Shown here: positions 36,648 to 46,592 of the stretch, one piece after another
How the letters are laid out: every line of letters begins with the position of its first letter
Numbering within the stretch: position 1 is the stretch's first letter
Notes under the pieces: generated by a model
Told to the model about the DNA's origin: nothing
Seen by the model: the letters and a program-made list of their open reading frames with translations, nothing else
Databases searched by the model: none
Position numbers and translations under genes: made by a program
Assembly (NCBI RefSeq): GCF_000377705.1
Contig: NZ_KB898624.1
Location: 240,516-304,515 of the forward strand
Length of the DNA: 64,000 nucleotides
Reading direction: 5' to 3'
Source: Salsuginibacillus kocurii DSM 18087
GTDB taxonomy: Bacteria > Bacillota > Bacilli > Bacillales > Marinococcaceae

Positions 36648-39600
36648 TTACACTTCCTTTAATTTTTCGTAATTATCACATATTTTTTGTTTTAGTTGCT
36701 GGAGTTTTTCTTCTCCCTCCCCCTCCGTATAATATCTCCATTGGCTCGCTTTTCGTTTGTTGACTTCCCCCATAAATACAGATGTAAAGCGATGATAAGC
36801 CGCTTGGAGCTGAAATTGATAATAACTTTGTATTTCTTTACTCTTCTTTTTTATAAAAGCTTCCACTTCTTCTCTTAACTCGTCTTGGAGCTTTTCCCGC
36901 AGTTGCTTATGCTGATTGTCGGTAAAAAATGTCCTCCGGTCTGTATAGGGCCGAATGACTTCAGTAATATGGTCTGGCCATTCTATTTCTTTATCTTCAT
37001 AAGGTAAATACAGTATATTCTCGAGATCTTCTTCATGTATTGGTATGTCTTCTATATGAAGTTCGGATGCTAAATCCCTCAATTCCTTGAGTAGAAGTCG
37101 TTGAGAAAATGTTTTGATACGGACCTCGGTGATCCTGATTTCTTGGTATAATTTATGCTGAAACCAGCGGAGCAGTTCAAATATGAGACGTTGGAGCTGA
37201 GGGTGAAATTCACGCTCAAGCTGAAAGACTGTTGGATTCAACCTGTATTTACACTCGTCATTAAACTGATAAAATACCCGTTGGCCTACATAATAGAATA
37301 ATTCCTCAATTTCTTCATGCACTCGCTGTTTTACTACCTCCCCACTCCAGCTTGCAATCAATGAACTGGCCTCTTCTTCTTCGACTCTTAACCGCTCTGC
37401 CATTACCGCATCACTTCTTTGTGTGCGGGCTTGTTCATAAAGCTCGTTTGCTCGTTCATAAGCGTTATGGATTGTTTTTTGTATATTATTTACTAACTGT
37501 GGTGTCATAGCAGATGTTAGATGAGAAATGAGTTCCTCTTGCAAGGAAGAAAATCCTGAGCCCGTAAGTTTCCAATTGTTCTCGTACACTTGATAGCATG
37601 ATACAGCAAACAGACGGGGCGCCTGCACACCTGCTTTCACCAACTCTTCTTCTACATATTGGCGTACAGTTTCTAGTTCCTCGTTGGAGGCTGCTAAATC
37701 AGCAGCGTTTATGAGGAAGAAAATATTGTCCATCCCCCGTGCTGCAGTCAAACGTTGGATATCTTCAACAAGTTGCTGGTCATAGCGTGTAAAAGCATGA
37801 CTGAAATACGTAACAAACACAACCGCATCTGCTTCGTTCAATTCTTGAAATGCTTCTTTTGTATGGCGGGAATGTATAGAGCCTGCTCCTGGTGTATCGG
37901 TTAACTCAATCTTATGGGAACTTAAGGGACTGGCAAAATAAAGATGGGCTTCTTTATAAAAAAGAGCAACTGCTTCATTGGCACAATTCGCTTTATATTG
38001 CGCAGCAGTTTGAATTTCAGTAGTAGAAAAATAAGGTTCGAACTTATCAAATCCTTGATCAAACAGGCGTAATAATGAACGTTCATTTTCCTCTAAATAC
38101 AAAAGCGCTGGCAAGGGCTCCTGTGCTTTTTGCTTTTTATCTTCTTGTGCCCTAGCCAAATACCGTTCTTCTTCTTCCCATAACTCTCTCAACTCATGAA
38201 CACCTTCTACCCTTCGCCCAGTCACAAACAATAAATCATTAACATCCTGAAATAGTTCTTGATATGACTTATATACAACCTTGCAGGTCCCCGCTGGCTC
38301 TTGGAAAGTAGGGGCGTGAAGATGAGTAGTAACTGCTGTAGTCGGCTGAGGCGTAGAAGGGAACAGCATTTGGCCGGCTAGGACATTCGCCACCGCCGAC
38401 TTGCCTGCACTAAATGAACCAAATAATGATAAACGAAAGGATTGGTTTAAAAGACGATCTTTATAACGTTCAAGCTGCTCACGATACATTTCAAAGCCAG
38501 CCATATAAGCCAGTTCATCTCGTACAATGTCACAAATAGACAAAGCCAAAGCTGCCTGTTCGTCACTCACATTGCTGTGTTCCGCTTCTACTGAAGGATT
38601 GAATTCGTCAATATTGAGCCTTCCACTTGCTTCAGAATGAAAGGAAGCAAGCTGCAGCGTTTGTTGCGCAGGCTGAAGGCCAACTGAGAACGTTAGCGCC
38701 TGTTGGAAGTCACGGTGCCAGTGTTCCCTCAGCTGAGCAATTTTTTCTTCATAACTGCTTGCTTTGCGGGCAGCCTCATACAAATCATTAAGCTGTTGGT
38801 ATTCTTCGAGACGGGCTGTTTTTTCTTTAGTGATTTCACTCGTGATTTCTGCTGAAATTAAGGGTAAATGCTCTCTCAACCAACGTTTATACGCCTGACG
38901 GACTTCATCCGCTAAATGATGACAAAACACGAATACATAATCAGAATCAAGTCTTGCCCCACTTCTTTCAGCGCGTTGGATAACTTCTTCTTCAAACGGG
39001 GCATGAAGAGTTAATAGCAGAGATTCTAGGTTGGCAACCGGGATATGATAAGCTGCAAAAAGCTGTTTGAACTGCTCACGATAAGGGAGGGACATATATG
39101 CTTTTGCATTAGCCTGCAGTGCATATAAAAGCTCTTTTTGCTGACTTAGTAGTTTGTGTTTTCTTCGTTTTCTAGGCAAAAGTTTGCTAAGTCTAAACGT
39201 AGATTGTTGAGAAGCGAGATACTGCCTCGCTTTTAAACGAGTAGGATGGGGTGTCAAACTTGCTTTTTCCCAAACGGAAGTGATTCCTGCAAAGAGAAGA
39301 CGTTCCCAGTCAGCTTCTAATTCTTCTAATTCTTTAAGCCGCTGCGTAATATGTTCCTTTTCGTTCAGGACTTGAGAGCTCGTCCACCCTGCTTCCTGAA
39401 TTAATCTCTCCTCTTTCTCCCACTGCTCCCATTCCTTCGTCTTCTTCCATTCAATATAATCTTCAAGTAAACGGTAAAGATACAACCAAATGCTATAATA
39501 TTTCTCTTGGATAGGGTCCTGCAAAAGAGCCGCCATATACTGCTCAAATTCCTGTGTTTCACTAAACTGGTGGGAAGGTTCTTTGGCAGAAAGGTAGAAA

Positions 39601-40352
39601 CGGGGGATGCTTTTGGCTCCTACCTGCTCCAAAAAAGAAGCTGCTGTTTGCTTAAAAGTATCAACAGAAAGTTCCTGTTCCCGGTGTTTGTCGATTTGAT
39701 TTATAACTGCCACTATTCGGCAACAGCGCTCTTGTAACTGTTGTAACACCATTTCGTTTTCTTTCGTTGCCAATTGTGAATAATCCATACAATACACAAT
39801 TAAATCGCTCTCATATAAAGCTTGCTGAGCTGCGTGTTGATGAGTACTATCATTCGCATCTATTCCCGGTGTATCGACCAATATCACATCATTACGTAAA
39901 GAAAACGCCTCTGTTTGGATGAAAATTGAAGAAACAGTCATTCCATCTTTACAGTAGGTCTGGACTTCATCCCAATCAACAGGAGGCGTTCGTTTTAATT
40001 GGCTGCCATTGGCTAATTCAATCGTTACACAGGGAGAACCTTGGGCGATATAGATCCTGGTCGCTGTCGTAGGAATCGGGTGGGCAGGCAAAAGCTGCTC
40101 ACCTACCCACGAATTAACAAGAGTGGACTTCCCTGCCGAAAAGGAGCCGGCGAAACTTATAATAAACGGAGAATCTTCCTGCCTGCGTAAGAGCCGATTC
40201 ACTTCCTGCAAGCGTTCATCATCGCCTTCCTTCGTAAAGAAATGATAAAGTTCAGAGAGAATAGAGTGAAGTGACTCGCCGCTTATGAACACGTCTTCTT
40301 GTTTTCTCCATATATCTTTAAACGACCGGAGTATATACTTCCCTGTTGTCAT
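36648..40352 (-). CDS. dynA: Double dynamin-like GTPase DynA (YpbR)
   Basis: Bacterial dynamin of 1234 residues formed by two fused dynamin units. First GTPase: G1 AGSFSAGKST (68-77), G3 VDTPGIDAN, G4 NQID. Second GTPase in the second half: G1 FGSFSAGKSA, G3 TDTPGAGS, G4-like NAAD. Long helical regions follow each GTPase. In Bacillus subtilis DynA (1193 residues) fuses and protects membranes against pores, phage and antibiotics. It is a single gene, 24 bases upstream of the MFS gene on the same strand. Confidence 0.93.
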   Translation of the reverse strand: MTTGKYILRSFKDIWRKQEDVFISGESLHSILSELYHFFTKEGDDERLQEVNRLLRRQEDSPFIISFAGSFSAGKSTLVNSWVGEQLLPAHPIPTTATRIYIAQGSPCVTIELANGSQLKRTPPVDWDEVQTYCKDGMTVSSIFIQTEAFSLRNDVILVDTPGIDANDSTHQHAAQQALYESDLIVYCMDYSQLATKENEMVLQQLQERCCRIVAVINQIDKHREQELSVDTFKQTAASFLEQVGAKSIPRFYLSAKEPSHQFSETQEFEQYMAALLQDPIQEKYYSIWLYLYRLLEDYIEWKKTKEWEQWEKEERLIQEAGWTSSQVLNEKEHITQRLKELEELEADWERLLFAGITSVWEKASLTPHPTRLKARQYLASQQSTFRLSKLLPRKRRKHKLLSQQKELLYALQANAKAYMSLPYREQFKQLFAAYHIPVANLESLLLTLHAPFEEEVIQRAERSGARLDSDYVFVFCHHLADEVRQAYKRWLREHLPLISAEITSEITKEKTARLEEYQQLNDLYEAARKASSYEEKIAQLREHWHRDFQQALTFSVGLQPAQQTLQLASFHSEASGRLNIDEFNPSVEAEHSNVSDEQAALALSICDIVRDELAYMAGFEMYREQLERYKDRLLNQSFRLSLFGSFSAGKSAVANVLAGQMLFPSTPQPTTAVTTHLHAPTFQEPAGTCKVVYKSYQELFQDVNDLLFVTGRRVEGVHELRELWEEEERYLARAQEDKKQKAQEPLPALLYLEENERSLLRLFDQGFDKFEPYFSTTEIQTAAQYKANCANEAVALFYKEAHLYFASPLSSHKIELTDTPGAGSIHSRHTKEAFQELNEADAVVFVTYFSHAFTRYDQQLVEDIQRLTAARGMDNIFFLINAADLAASNEELETVRQYVEEELVKAGVQAPRLFAVSCYQVYENNWKLTGSGFSSLQEELISHLTSAMTPQLVNNIQKTIHNAYERANELYEQARTQRSDAVMAERLRVEEEEASSLIASWSGEVVKQRVHEEIEELFYYVGQRVFYQFNDECKYRLNPTVFQLEREFHPQLQRLIFELLRWFQHKLYQEIRITEVRIKTFSQRLLLKELRDLASELHIEDIPIHEEDLENILYLPYEDKEIEWPDHITEVIRPYTDRRTFFTDNQHKQLREKLQDELREEVEAFIKKKSKEIQSYYQFQLQAAYHRFTSVFMGEVNKRKASQWRYYTEGEGEEKLQQLKQKICDNYEKLKEV

Positions 40353-40376
40353 GTTTATCCCTCCACCTTCCTTTAC

Positions 40377-41534
40377 TTAGGCATAAAAGGCTTTGCGCTC
40401 ATTGATTAGGGTAAATAGTATTAAGCCGAAACTTCCAGCCAGGCCAAGCCATCCTAGAACATAATACATGCCAACTCCAGTGACTGCCTCCATTAAAACG
40501 CCTCCGCCAAGAGAACCGGCGATTCCCGAAACACCAAAAAAGGTAGTAATAAATAATAAATGGCCGGTAGCCTGTAATTCTTCTGGCATAAGTTTGGAGA
40601 TATACTGAAGAGCACTGATATACATAAAAGCAAAGGTGATCCCGTGCAGCAACTGCAGCCAAAGAACAGCCTCGGGCGTAGCTAGATAGCCCATAAGCAG
40701 CCAACGTATGGCATATAATAAAGCTGCTATAATAATAAAATACAAAGCAGGAAACCTTCGAAACCAAAGATAGGATAACATCAGTACTAATGCTTCAGAG
40801 ATTACTCCGATAAACCAGGCCCAGCCAATTAATGATTCGCCTCCGCCTTGTTCCACAATGAACAACCCTAGAAAACTGTCGTTTGTCCGATGCCCGACAG
40901 AAACAAAAAACATGATCACTAAAAAGATAATAATTTTCGGGCGCAGCCCATGCTTTACGGCATGAATAAGCGTAACGGAACGACTTGAAGGTTCGACGTC
41001 CTTTAATCGAAGAATCACTAAAAAGGCAATTCCTATGCAAATCGTGAAAGGAAGCAACATCCAGCTTGCCCCTAGTTCCTCAATAACAAAACCAGTAGCA
41101 AGAGAGGTGATCGCAAAACCGATCGAACCCCACATCCGAATGCGGCCAAATGACACTTCCTGCCTGGAGGCATGTTTATGAGCAAGACTATCTCCAAGTG
41201 CTGTACAAGGAGCTAAAAAAGCAAAAAGAAAAAAACCTGCTACCAAGAGTAACGCAAGCGAAGTCATTTGAAAGAACAGGATACTGACAAATAAAGCCAT
41301 CACCGCGCATAACCCTAGTATTTTTTTTACTGTATTATAGCGATCACTTAAAAATCCCCAGAAGGGCTGGGCAAAAATAGTGGCAAACGGCCCCACTGCC
41401 ATAAGCCAGCCAATCTGGGTCTCACTAAATCCATTCGCTTGAAAATAGACCGGTAAATAGCCGATCATGACCGTTAAGGCAGAGTAGGCCATAAATAAAT
41501 ATGCCATAATTTTATACGTTTCTTTAGTTACCAT
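40377..41534 (-). CDS. MFS transporter, HcaT/nucleoside-symporter-like
   Basis: Major facilitator of 385 residues with twelve hydrophobic segments. The first part (GYLPVYFQANGFSETQIGWL; FAQPFWGFLSDRYNTVKKIL) and the later LLHGITFAFMYISALQYISK are typical of the MFS_1-like group that includes YwbF and the phenylpropionate permease HcaT. The substrate cannot be told. It is read after dynA (24-base gap) and may be co-transcribed with it. Confidence 0.85.
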   Translation of the reverse strand: MVTKETYKIMAYLFMAYSALTVMIGYLPVYFQANGFSETQIGWLMAVGPFATIFAQPFWGFLSDRYNTVKKILGLCAVMALFVSILFFQMTSLALLLVAGFFLFAFLAPCTALGDSLAHKHASRQEVSFGRIRMWGSIGFAITSLATGFVIEELGASWMLLPFTICIGIAFLVILRLKDVEPSSRSVTLIHAVKHGLRPKIIIFLVIMFFVSVGHRTNDSFLGLFIVEQGGGESLIGWAWFIGVISEALVLMLSYLWFRRFPALYFIIIAALLYAIRWLLMGYLATPEAVLWLQLLHGITFAFMYISALQYISKLMPEELQATGHLLFITTFFGVSGIAGSLGGGVLMEAVTGVGMYYVLGWLGLAGSFGLILFTLINERKAFYA

Positions 41535-41573
41535 CTGTGTTGCCTCTCTTTCTGCTTTCTGGTAGAGAAGGCT

Positions 41574-42788
41574 CTAAAGCAAATAATCTCGCTCAAATAA
41601 AACATCATACGGGATATCTAAAAACAAATAAGCTTCTTCTTTAATGGGATAGGAATAAGTTCGTATGCGCTCATTAATATGAATATCAGTATATAGATCA
41701 GAAAGAATGCCTTTGCCTTCATATGCCATGCGCATAATGTTTTCAAGAAAATAAGGACGCCAACTCCAGTTCCGGTCTTTATCTTTAGGATTGTACGCCC
41801 ACCCATCCGACGTGCGGTAAGCGTTACCGGATTCTTGAATCCCGTCTGCATTGCAAATATAAATTCGGAAACAAAGATCGCTTAATTCCTCAGCAATAGA
41901 TAACGTAAGAGTTTCGTAATCTGTAGTAGTCTCCACATTCTTTAATACTGAGGAAACCCGTTCAGCCAGCGTTTCGCTTAACGCCATTTGCGCTTCAATT
42001 TTTTTGCGTTCGTAATCCATGAAATAATAAAAGTCTTTGTGTAGCCGCTCTTCCAAGGCATTTGCCTCCAGCCACGTGCTTCGCGGCTTCTGTAAATAAT
42101 AGCCTTGATAATACCTGGCTCCATGCCGCCAGGCAACATTTAACTGTTGAAATGAACGAACACGTTCAAATAAGAGTGAGGCACCCATTTTCCGAGAGAG
42201 CATAGTAATTGAATGCAGCATTTCTCGATAGAGCTCTGTTGGTGTATCTTCATTAAATGCTCCCATATCAACTTTAAGAATATCCGGCTCAAGCTGAACC
42301 AACCGTTCTAAACTATCCCCAGTTGGGCGCACATTATCAATCGCTACTTGAATGCCCAGACTTTTCACATATTGTAAAAAAGCTTTTAAGCCCGAGCTTT
42401 CATCAAATAAATCCTGTTCGCGTATGTCAAATACAATCTGTTCAATCGTATGCTCATCAGTTTGGTAGCTTTCCATCCGTTCAATCAAAGCTTCACCACG
42501 ATCATAAATGAAATGAAAAGGATAAATATTAAAAAAGAGTTTGACAGGGTCTTCTTGCTGCGCCCACGCTTCGAGTGCCTGCACCTGGATCCATTCATCT
42601 ACTTCTAGATGATACTCTTCGGGTATGCCTTCATCCTGAAAAAATCCCCCAAGACTATACGGTTCGTCCTCTTGCATGATTCTACCCAAAACTTCATAGC
42701 CCATAATCGTGTGACGGTCCGCACTTAAAATAGGCTGATAGTAAGGAAAAATCTGGTCTTTATTCATAACAATATCTAATGCATCCAT
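41574..42788 (-). CDS. ykuI: EAL-domain protein of YkuI type, probably degenerate
   Basis: Cytoplasmic protein of 404 residues: an N-terminal EAL domain (1-250) and a C-terminal PAS/Cache-like domain ending in NWSWRPYFLENIMRM and RIRTYSYPIKEEAYLFLDIP, the same layout as Bacillus YkuI. The EAL signature reads YEVLGRI, the metal-site EITE is DIREQD, and the DD of loop 6 is DN (VAIDNVRPTG). These changes suggest weak or no phosphodiesterase activity and a role as a cyclic-di-GMP sensor. GCGGTGAT precedes the ATG at 42788. Confidence 0.88.
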   Translation of the reverse strand: MDALDIVMNKDQIFPYYQPILSADRHTIMGYEVLGRIMQEDEPYSLGGFFQDEGIPEEYHLEVDEWIQVQALEAWAQQEDPVKLFFNIYPFHFIYDRGEALIERMESYQTDEHTIEQIVFDIREQDLFDESSGLKAFLQYVKSLGIQVAIDNVRPTGDSLERLVQLEPDILKVDMGAFNEDTPTELYREMLHSITMLSRKMGASLLFERVRSFQQLNVAWRHGARYYQGYYLQKPRSTWLEANALEERLHKDFYYFMDYERKKIEAQMALSETLAERVSSVLKNVETTTDYETLTLSIAEELSDLCFRIYICNADGIQESGNAYRTSDGWAYNPKDKDRNWSWRPYFLENIMRMAYEGKGILSDLYTDIHINERIRTYSYPIKEEAYLFLDIPYDVLFERDYLL

Positions 42789-42859
42789 ATGTATCACCGC
42801 TTCTTTTTAAAGTCAGTCAAAGCTTGAACAAACAAAATGCTAGATGAAGGCAGCGCGTG

Positions 42860-43702
42860 CTACCTGTAGTGATTAATAAAATCACGAATTTCAGCAGCTA
42901 CACGCTCAGGCTTCTCTTCGCTTAGTAAATGACCCGTATGCTCTAGTTCAACTAAACTGGCATGCGCTATATCATGACAGAATCTCCTTCCCAATTTCAC
43001 GGGCAAAATCCGATCTTCTTTTCCCCATATGACTAAAATAGGCAAGGTGAGCTCCTGGATTTCCGCCGAGTCTAGGTCTCCTTCTCTTTGAAAAATAAAG
43101 CGGCTGAGAGACCGATAAAACGATGGCTCCTTTAATGGTTCTTCGTAGGCTGCAATTCGCTCTTTGGTAACAAATGCAGGATCGTAGAAAACGCTTTTGA
43201 GTACGTCTTCCACGCGCTTTTTTTTAATATAGCGTTTGAGCCATTGTGAGAAAAAGGGAAGCTTTGCTACGTACCGGAATGCCAGCTTGCTTTGCGGCAA
43301 ATATAGAGAAGGAGCTAATAAGACGAGCTGATGCAACAAGGAGGAATTTCCCTTCGCTAGTCGCAGTAAAACCTGGCCTCCCATCGAATGCCCAACGGCA
43401 ATGATGGTTTTTTCAGCAGCAACCTTTTGTAATAAGTCTTCCAGTAAGTTTGCGTAATCTTGATAGGAAAAGCCTGCGCGCCTTCCTTTTTCACTTTTGC
43501 CAAATCCTGGCAAATCCACCGCCAAAACATCTCCGCTTTTTCGCAATTCAGGAAGCAAGGGTAAAAAACTAAAAGTAGAAGAAAAAATACCATGTACTAA
43601 TATAAATAACCTTTTCGACGCAGCTCCCCGCTCTTGGTCGGTACATTCATACCATTCCGTATATACGTTAACTCCGTTTATCATATGAATCTCGTTTGCC
43701 AC
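42860..43702 (-). CDS. Alpha/beta hydrolase
   Basis: Serine hydrolase of 280 residues: oxyanion HGIFSSTFSF, nucleophile elbow GHSMGGQ, a late Asp in VIWGKEDRILP and the His in LEHTGHLLSEEKPE. The substrate is unknown. The GTG start is preceded by AGGTGAT; an ATG seven codons on (HMINGV) is possible. It lies 71 bases upstream of the ykuI-like gene. Confidence 0.87.
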   Translation of the reverse strand: MANEIHMINGVNVYTEWYECTDQERGAASKRLFILVHGIFSSTFSFLPLLPELRKSGDVLAVDLPGFGKSEKGRRAGFSYQDYANLLEDLLQKVAAEKTIIAVGHSMGGQVLLRLAKGNSSLLHQLVLLAPSLYLPQSKLAFRYVAKLPFFSQWLKRYIKKKRVEDVLKSVFYDPAFVTKERIAAYEEPLKEPSFYRSLSRFIFQREGDLDSAEIQELTLPILVIWGKEDRILPVKLGRRFCHDIAHASLVELEHTGHLLSEEKPERVAAEIRDFINHYR

Positions 43703-43883
43703 CGCTTATCACCTGCCGGCTTATGTTCTGCGCGCCTCCAAATAACTTCATAGTCAGCTAAACTTCAGCATGTATTTACCTATATTATAGCATGAGTGAC
43801 CAGCTAACAATTTCCTGTCTCTTGCATTCTTTTTTTGCTGGGCATTGTTAGAGCACCTGCCCCCGGGCAAATGCTAAACAAAA

Positions 43884-43907
43884 GATCCGCATGTGCTGAT
43901 GCGGATC
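43884..43907 (-). terminator. Rho-independent terminator of metA
   Basis: GATCCGCAT / ATGCGGATC stem with a short loop and CTTTTGTTT on the minus strand, just past the metA stop. Confidence 0.85.
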
Positions 43908-43915
43908 AATTCATT

Positions 43916-44824
43916 CTATGCGAAGTCAAAAGGAGTTTCCTGATAAACATAATAATTTAACCAATTTGAAAACAAGAGGTTTGAGTGAGCTCTCCATCTA
44001 AGCGGAGGCCTTTCAATATTGTCGTTTTTTGGGAAATAATTTTCGGGGGCACTTGTGTAAATACCTCGGCGTTGATCACGTTCATATTCTTCCTTTAAGG
44101 TAAGGGCATCATATTCACTATGACCCGTCACAAATATCTGACTTCCATTCGTATTACTCACCATATATACTCCGGCTTCATCGGAATCAGAGAGAACTTT
44201 TAATTCGTCCACTTTCTCAACATCTTCTTTGCGCGTTTCAGTGTAACGAGAGTGAGGGACAAGAAAGACGTCATCAAAGCCTCGCATTAATTTTTCGTTA
44301 GGGGCATGCACGACATGTTCATAGACGCCGAATTGCTTTTTCGGAAGCGGGTGCTTAGGCACGCCATGGTGATAATATAGTCCTGCTTGAGCTCCCCAAC
44401 AGATATGAAGAGTCGAAGTGACATTCGTTTTGGTCCATTCCATGATCATCTTGAGCTCGTCCCAGTAATCTACATCTTCAAACTCTAGTTTTTCAACTGG
44501 AGCACCCGTAATAATCATACCGTCAAATGTTGTTGACTTTACTTCATCAATCGTTTTATAAAAAGAAGCTAGATGTTCCTGTGGTGTATTCTTCGACCGA
44601 TGCGTATCGGTGTGCAAAAAGGAGACATCTAATTGAAGTGGGGTATTTCCAAGCAATCGTAATATTTGCGTTTCTGTTTTTTCTTTTTCCGGCATCAGAT
44701 TTAATATCAGTATCTTAAGAGGGCGAATGTCCTGGGTGTAGGCCCGGCTTTCATTCATGATAAAGATATTTTCTTCCGTTAATATATCTTTAGCCGGCAA
44801 ATAATCGGGTACTTTTATAGGCAT
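43916..44824 (-). CDS. metAA: Homoserine O-acetyltransferase (MetA fold)
   Basis: First step of methionine synthesis from homoserine, 302 residues. The catalytic Cys142 is in [11 protein letters not shown]; His and Glu of the triad lie in [14 protein letters not shown]. Position 111 is Glu (GAPVEKLEF); work on Bacillus cereus MetA showed that Glu111 gives preference for acetyl-CoA and Gly for succinyl-CoA, so an acetyltransferase is predicted. No S-box riboswitch is visible in the 140 bases upstream. Confidence 0.92.
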   Translation of the reverse strand: MPIKVPDYLPAKDILTEENIFIMNESRAYTQDIRPLKILILNLMPEKEKTETQILRLLGNTPLQLDVSFLHTDTHRSKNTPQEHLASFYKTIDEVKSTTFDGMIITGAPVEKLEFEDVDYWDELKMIMEWTKTNVTSTLHICWGAQAGLYYHHGVPKHPLPKKQFGVYEHVVHAPNEKLMRGFDDVFLVPHSRYTETRKEDVEKVDELKVLSDSDEAGVYMVSNTNGSQIFVTGHSEYDALTLKEEYERDQRRGIYTSAPENYFPKNDNIERPPLRWRAHSNLLFSNWLNYYVYQETPFDFA

Positions 44825-44924
44825 AAGGCTTACTACTCCTTTGTAAATTCATAAACATACAAATTCCTTCTAATGAATAAAAGTATCAAAATTATTCGCA
44901 TTCAGCAATTGTTTTGTCAATTTA

Positions 44925-44953
44925 AAATGAATAAAAAAGCTCTTTTTTTCATT
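44925..44953 (-). terminator. Possible terminator of the PHP gene
   Basis: AATGAA..AAAAAG / CTTTTTT..TTCATT imperfect hairpin (AGCT centre) with T-rich sequence on the minus strand, upstream of metA. Confidence 0.5.
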
Positions 44954-44968
44954 AGAATCAAAGGTCAG

Positions 44969-45826
44969 TCATGTCTGGGCGGTGGAAATTCGCTTTTGCA
45001 GCTGTTCAGCGTACTGGTTAGATATCGTAACTTCTCCTAAATGCAGAGGAATGCTTCCATGTGCCTCATGGTGAAAGTCTGATCCCCCTGTGCGGATAAC
45101 AGGTCTGCCGCTTTCTTGTTCTGCTATATCAGCAAGCTGTTCAAAGCGCTTGACCGTTTTTTTGTCGTGTTCACGATGCCAGATTTCAATACCTGCAAGT
45201 TTCTCTGTTACCAACCAGGAATGAATCATGGCATCCAAGTTATAATCCTTCGGGTGAGCAATAACGGAAAGACCGCCGCTTACCTCAATGAGTTCCATCG
45301 CTTCTTCTGGTGTGAATTCCTTCGGCTTTGGCACATAACCCTTTTTCCCTTCAGCCAAATACAAATCGAACGCTTCTTTGACTGAACGGACATACCCTTT
45401 GTTCAACAGGGCTTTAGCCAAATGAGGACGCCCAACATTTTTATTACTAGAATAGGTGTAAACCTCTTCTTCTTCAAGTGAAATACCTTCCATTTTTAAT
45501 TGTGTAAGCATATGGGTAAGACGTTCTTGCCGCATCCATTGCTGATTTTTCAATTCATTCTGTAATCTTTTACTACTTGGATCTATACCGTACCCAAGCA
45601 TATGTACACTCTTTCCATTATGAACACATGACAATTCAATACCATTAATGACATTCATTCCGTAATCAGCTGCAGCTGATTTTGCTTCTTCAATCCCAGC
45701 TGTTGTATCGTGGTCCGTAATTGCAATCCATTCAAGTTTAGCCTCTGCGCATTTTTTTATCAATTCCTGTGGTTGATAGCTGCCGTCAGAAGCAGTTGTG
45801 TGCATATGTAAATCTGTCCGTTTCAT
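44969..45826 (-). CDS. PHP-domain phosphoesterase (YciV/RNase AM type)
   Basis: Metal-dependent PHP protein of 285 residues. The first motif is KRTDLHMHTTASDGSYQP; AITDHDT, GIELSC, VIAHPKDYN and TGGSDFHHE supply the further metal ligands. Relatives act as 5'-3' exoribonucleases on short RNAs or as nucleotide 3',5'-bisphosphate phosphatases; which applies here is unclear. GAGGG precedes a double ATG; I use the second (45826). Confidence 0.87.
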   Translation of the reverse strand: MKRTDLHMHTTASDGSYQPQELIKKCAEAKLEWIAITDHDTTAGIEEAKSAAADYGMNVINGIELSCVHNGKSVHMLGYGIDPSSKRLQNELKNQQWMRQERLTHMLTQLKMEGISLEEEEVYTYSSNKNVGRPHLAKALLNKGYVRSVKEAFDLYLAEGKKGYVPKPKEFTPEEAMELIEVSGGLSVIAHPKDYNLDAMIHSWLVTEKLAGIEIWHREHDKKTVKRFEQLADIAEQESGRPVIRTGGSDFHHEAHGSIPLHLGEVTISNQYAEQLQKRISTAQT

Positions 45827-45902
45827 CATGATCCCTCTTTTCACCAGTATTCTTCATGCTTACCCACAGAATAGTGGAAGTAGTTAACAAGAGCAAAGAG
45901 AG

Positions 45903-45930
45903 AACCGGTCCATAACAAGTTGGACCGGTT
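45903..45930 (-). terminator. Terminator overlapping the stop codon of the DUF4352 gene
   Basis: AACCGGTCC / GGACCGGTT perfect stem; the first arm begins in the TAA stop codon. The minus-strand tail is CTCTCTTTG. Confidence 0.75.
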
Positions 45931-46426
45931 AATCTTCTTCATCTTTTATTAGCCAGCCTTTTTGACCTGTGCCAAAATGGTCCGTATATATCCACTCATA
46001 GTAAGCAGAGGAAGGCACCTCATACGCAATCGTTCCTCTGCGCTGCCCTCCAGAGCGTAAGTGACCGCCAATAAGTCGTTGATCACCATATTCACTGTCA
46101 TATTCATACGTATATCCGTCTTCATCAACTAAGTGAGCATTAAAGAGTGAAATTTGCTTCGTATCTTCTGTCGGATTAAAGAAAGAGACATCGACTACAA
46201 TGTAGCGGTTATCGCTCTCATCATACTCTTCATATGCCTCGTGAACGGTAACATTCAAATCACCGATGCGTTTTGATTCCCCGAAAGCAAGCAGGTTATC
46301 ACTAGTTGTTTCAGCGTTGAATTCAGTAGCGGTAGTTGTCGCTGTTTCCTCACTCTGAAAAATATAACCACTCATAAAACCTAATAAAAACACGAGAAAA
46401 ACTAATATCACGTATTTCCACTGCAT
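45929..46426 (-). CDS. Membrane-anchored DUF4352 protein
   Basis: A 165-residue protein with an N-terminal membrane segment (YVILVFLVFLLGFMSGYIF) and an extracellular immunoglobulin-like DUF4352 domain: VTVHEAYEEYDESDNRYIVV, VSFFNPTEDTKQISLF, GQRRGTIAYEVPSS. No Cys for lipidation follows the segment, so it is anchored as a single-pass protein. The role is unknown; relatives are telokin-like Ig domains of Firmicutes. Not visibly in an operon. Confidence 0.8.
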   Translation of the reverse strand: MQWKYVILVFLVFLLGFMSGYIFQSEETATTTATEFNAETTSDNLLAFGESKRIGDLNVTVHEAYEEYDESDNRYIVVDVSFFNPTEDTKQISLFNAHLVDEDGYTYEYDSEYGDQRLIGGHLRSGGQRRGTIAYEVPSSAYYEWIYTDHFGTGQKGWLIKDEED

Positions 46427-46592
46427 AACGTCTCTTCCTTCCTGCTGTTCATTCCATTATCTTTTAAGAAGGCTCTGTTTAAGGCTTTGTGTTGATTGTA
46501 AGTCTGGCTGAAAAAGGGAACAGCCCGAAGCGAAAATTAACCACATGTTACAGAGCTCCTAATTAAAATGAGGTGAAGACCAGAATGACCAT

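Noticed and set aside
44825-44968. S-box or T-box leader upstream of metA
   Set aside because: None of the conserved riboswitch core sequences is visible, and the space is short and AT-rich.
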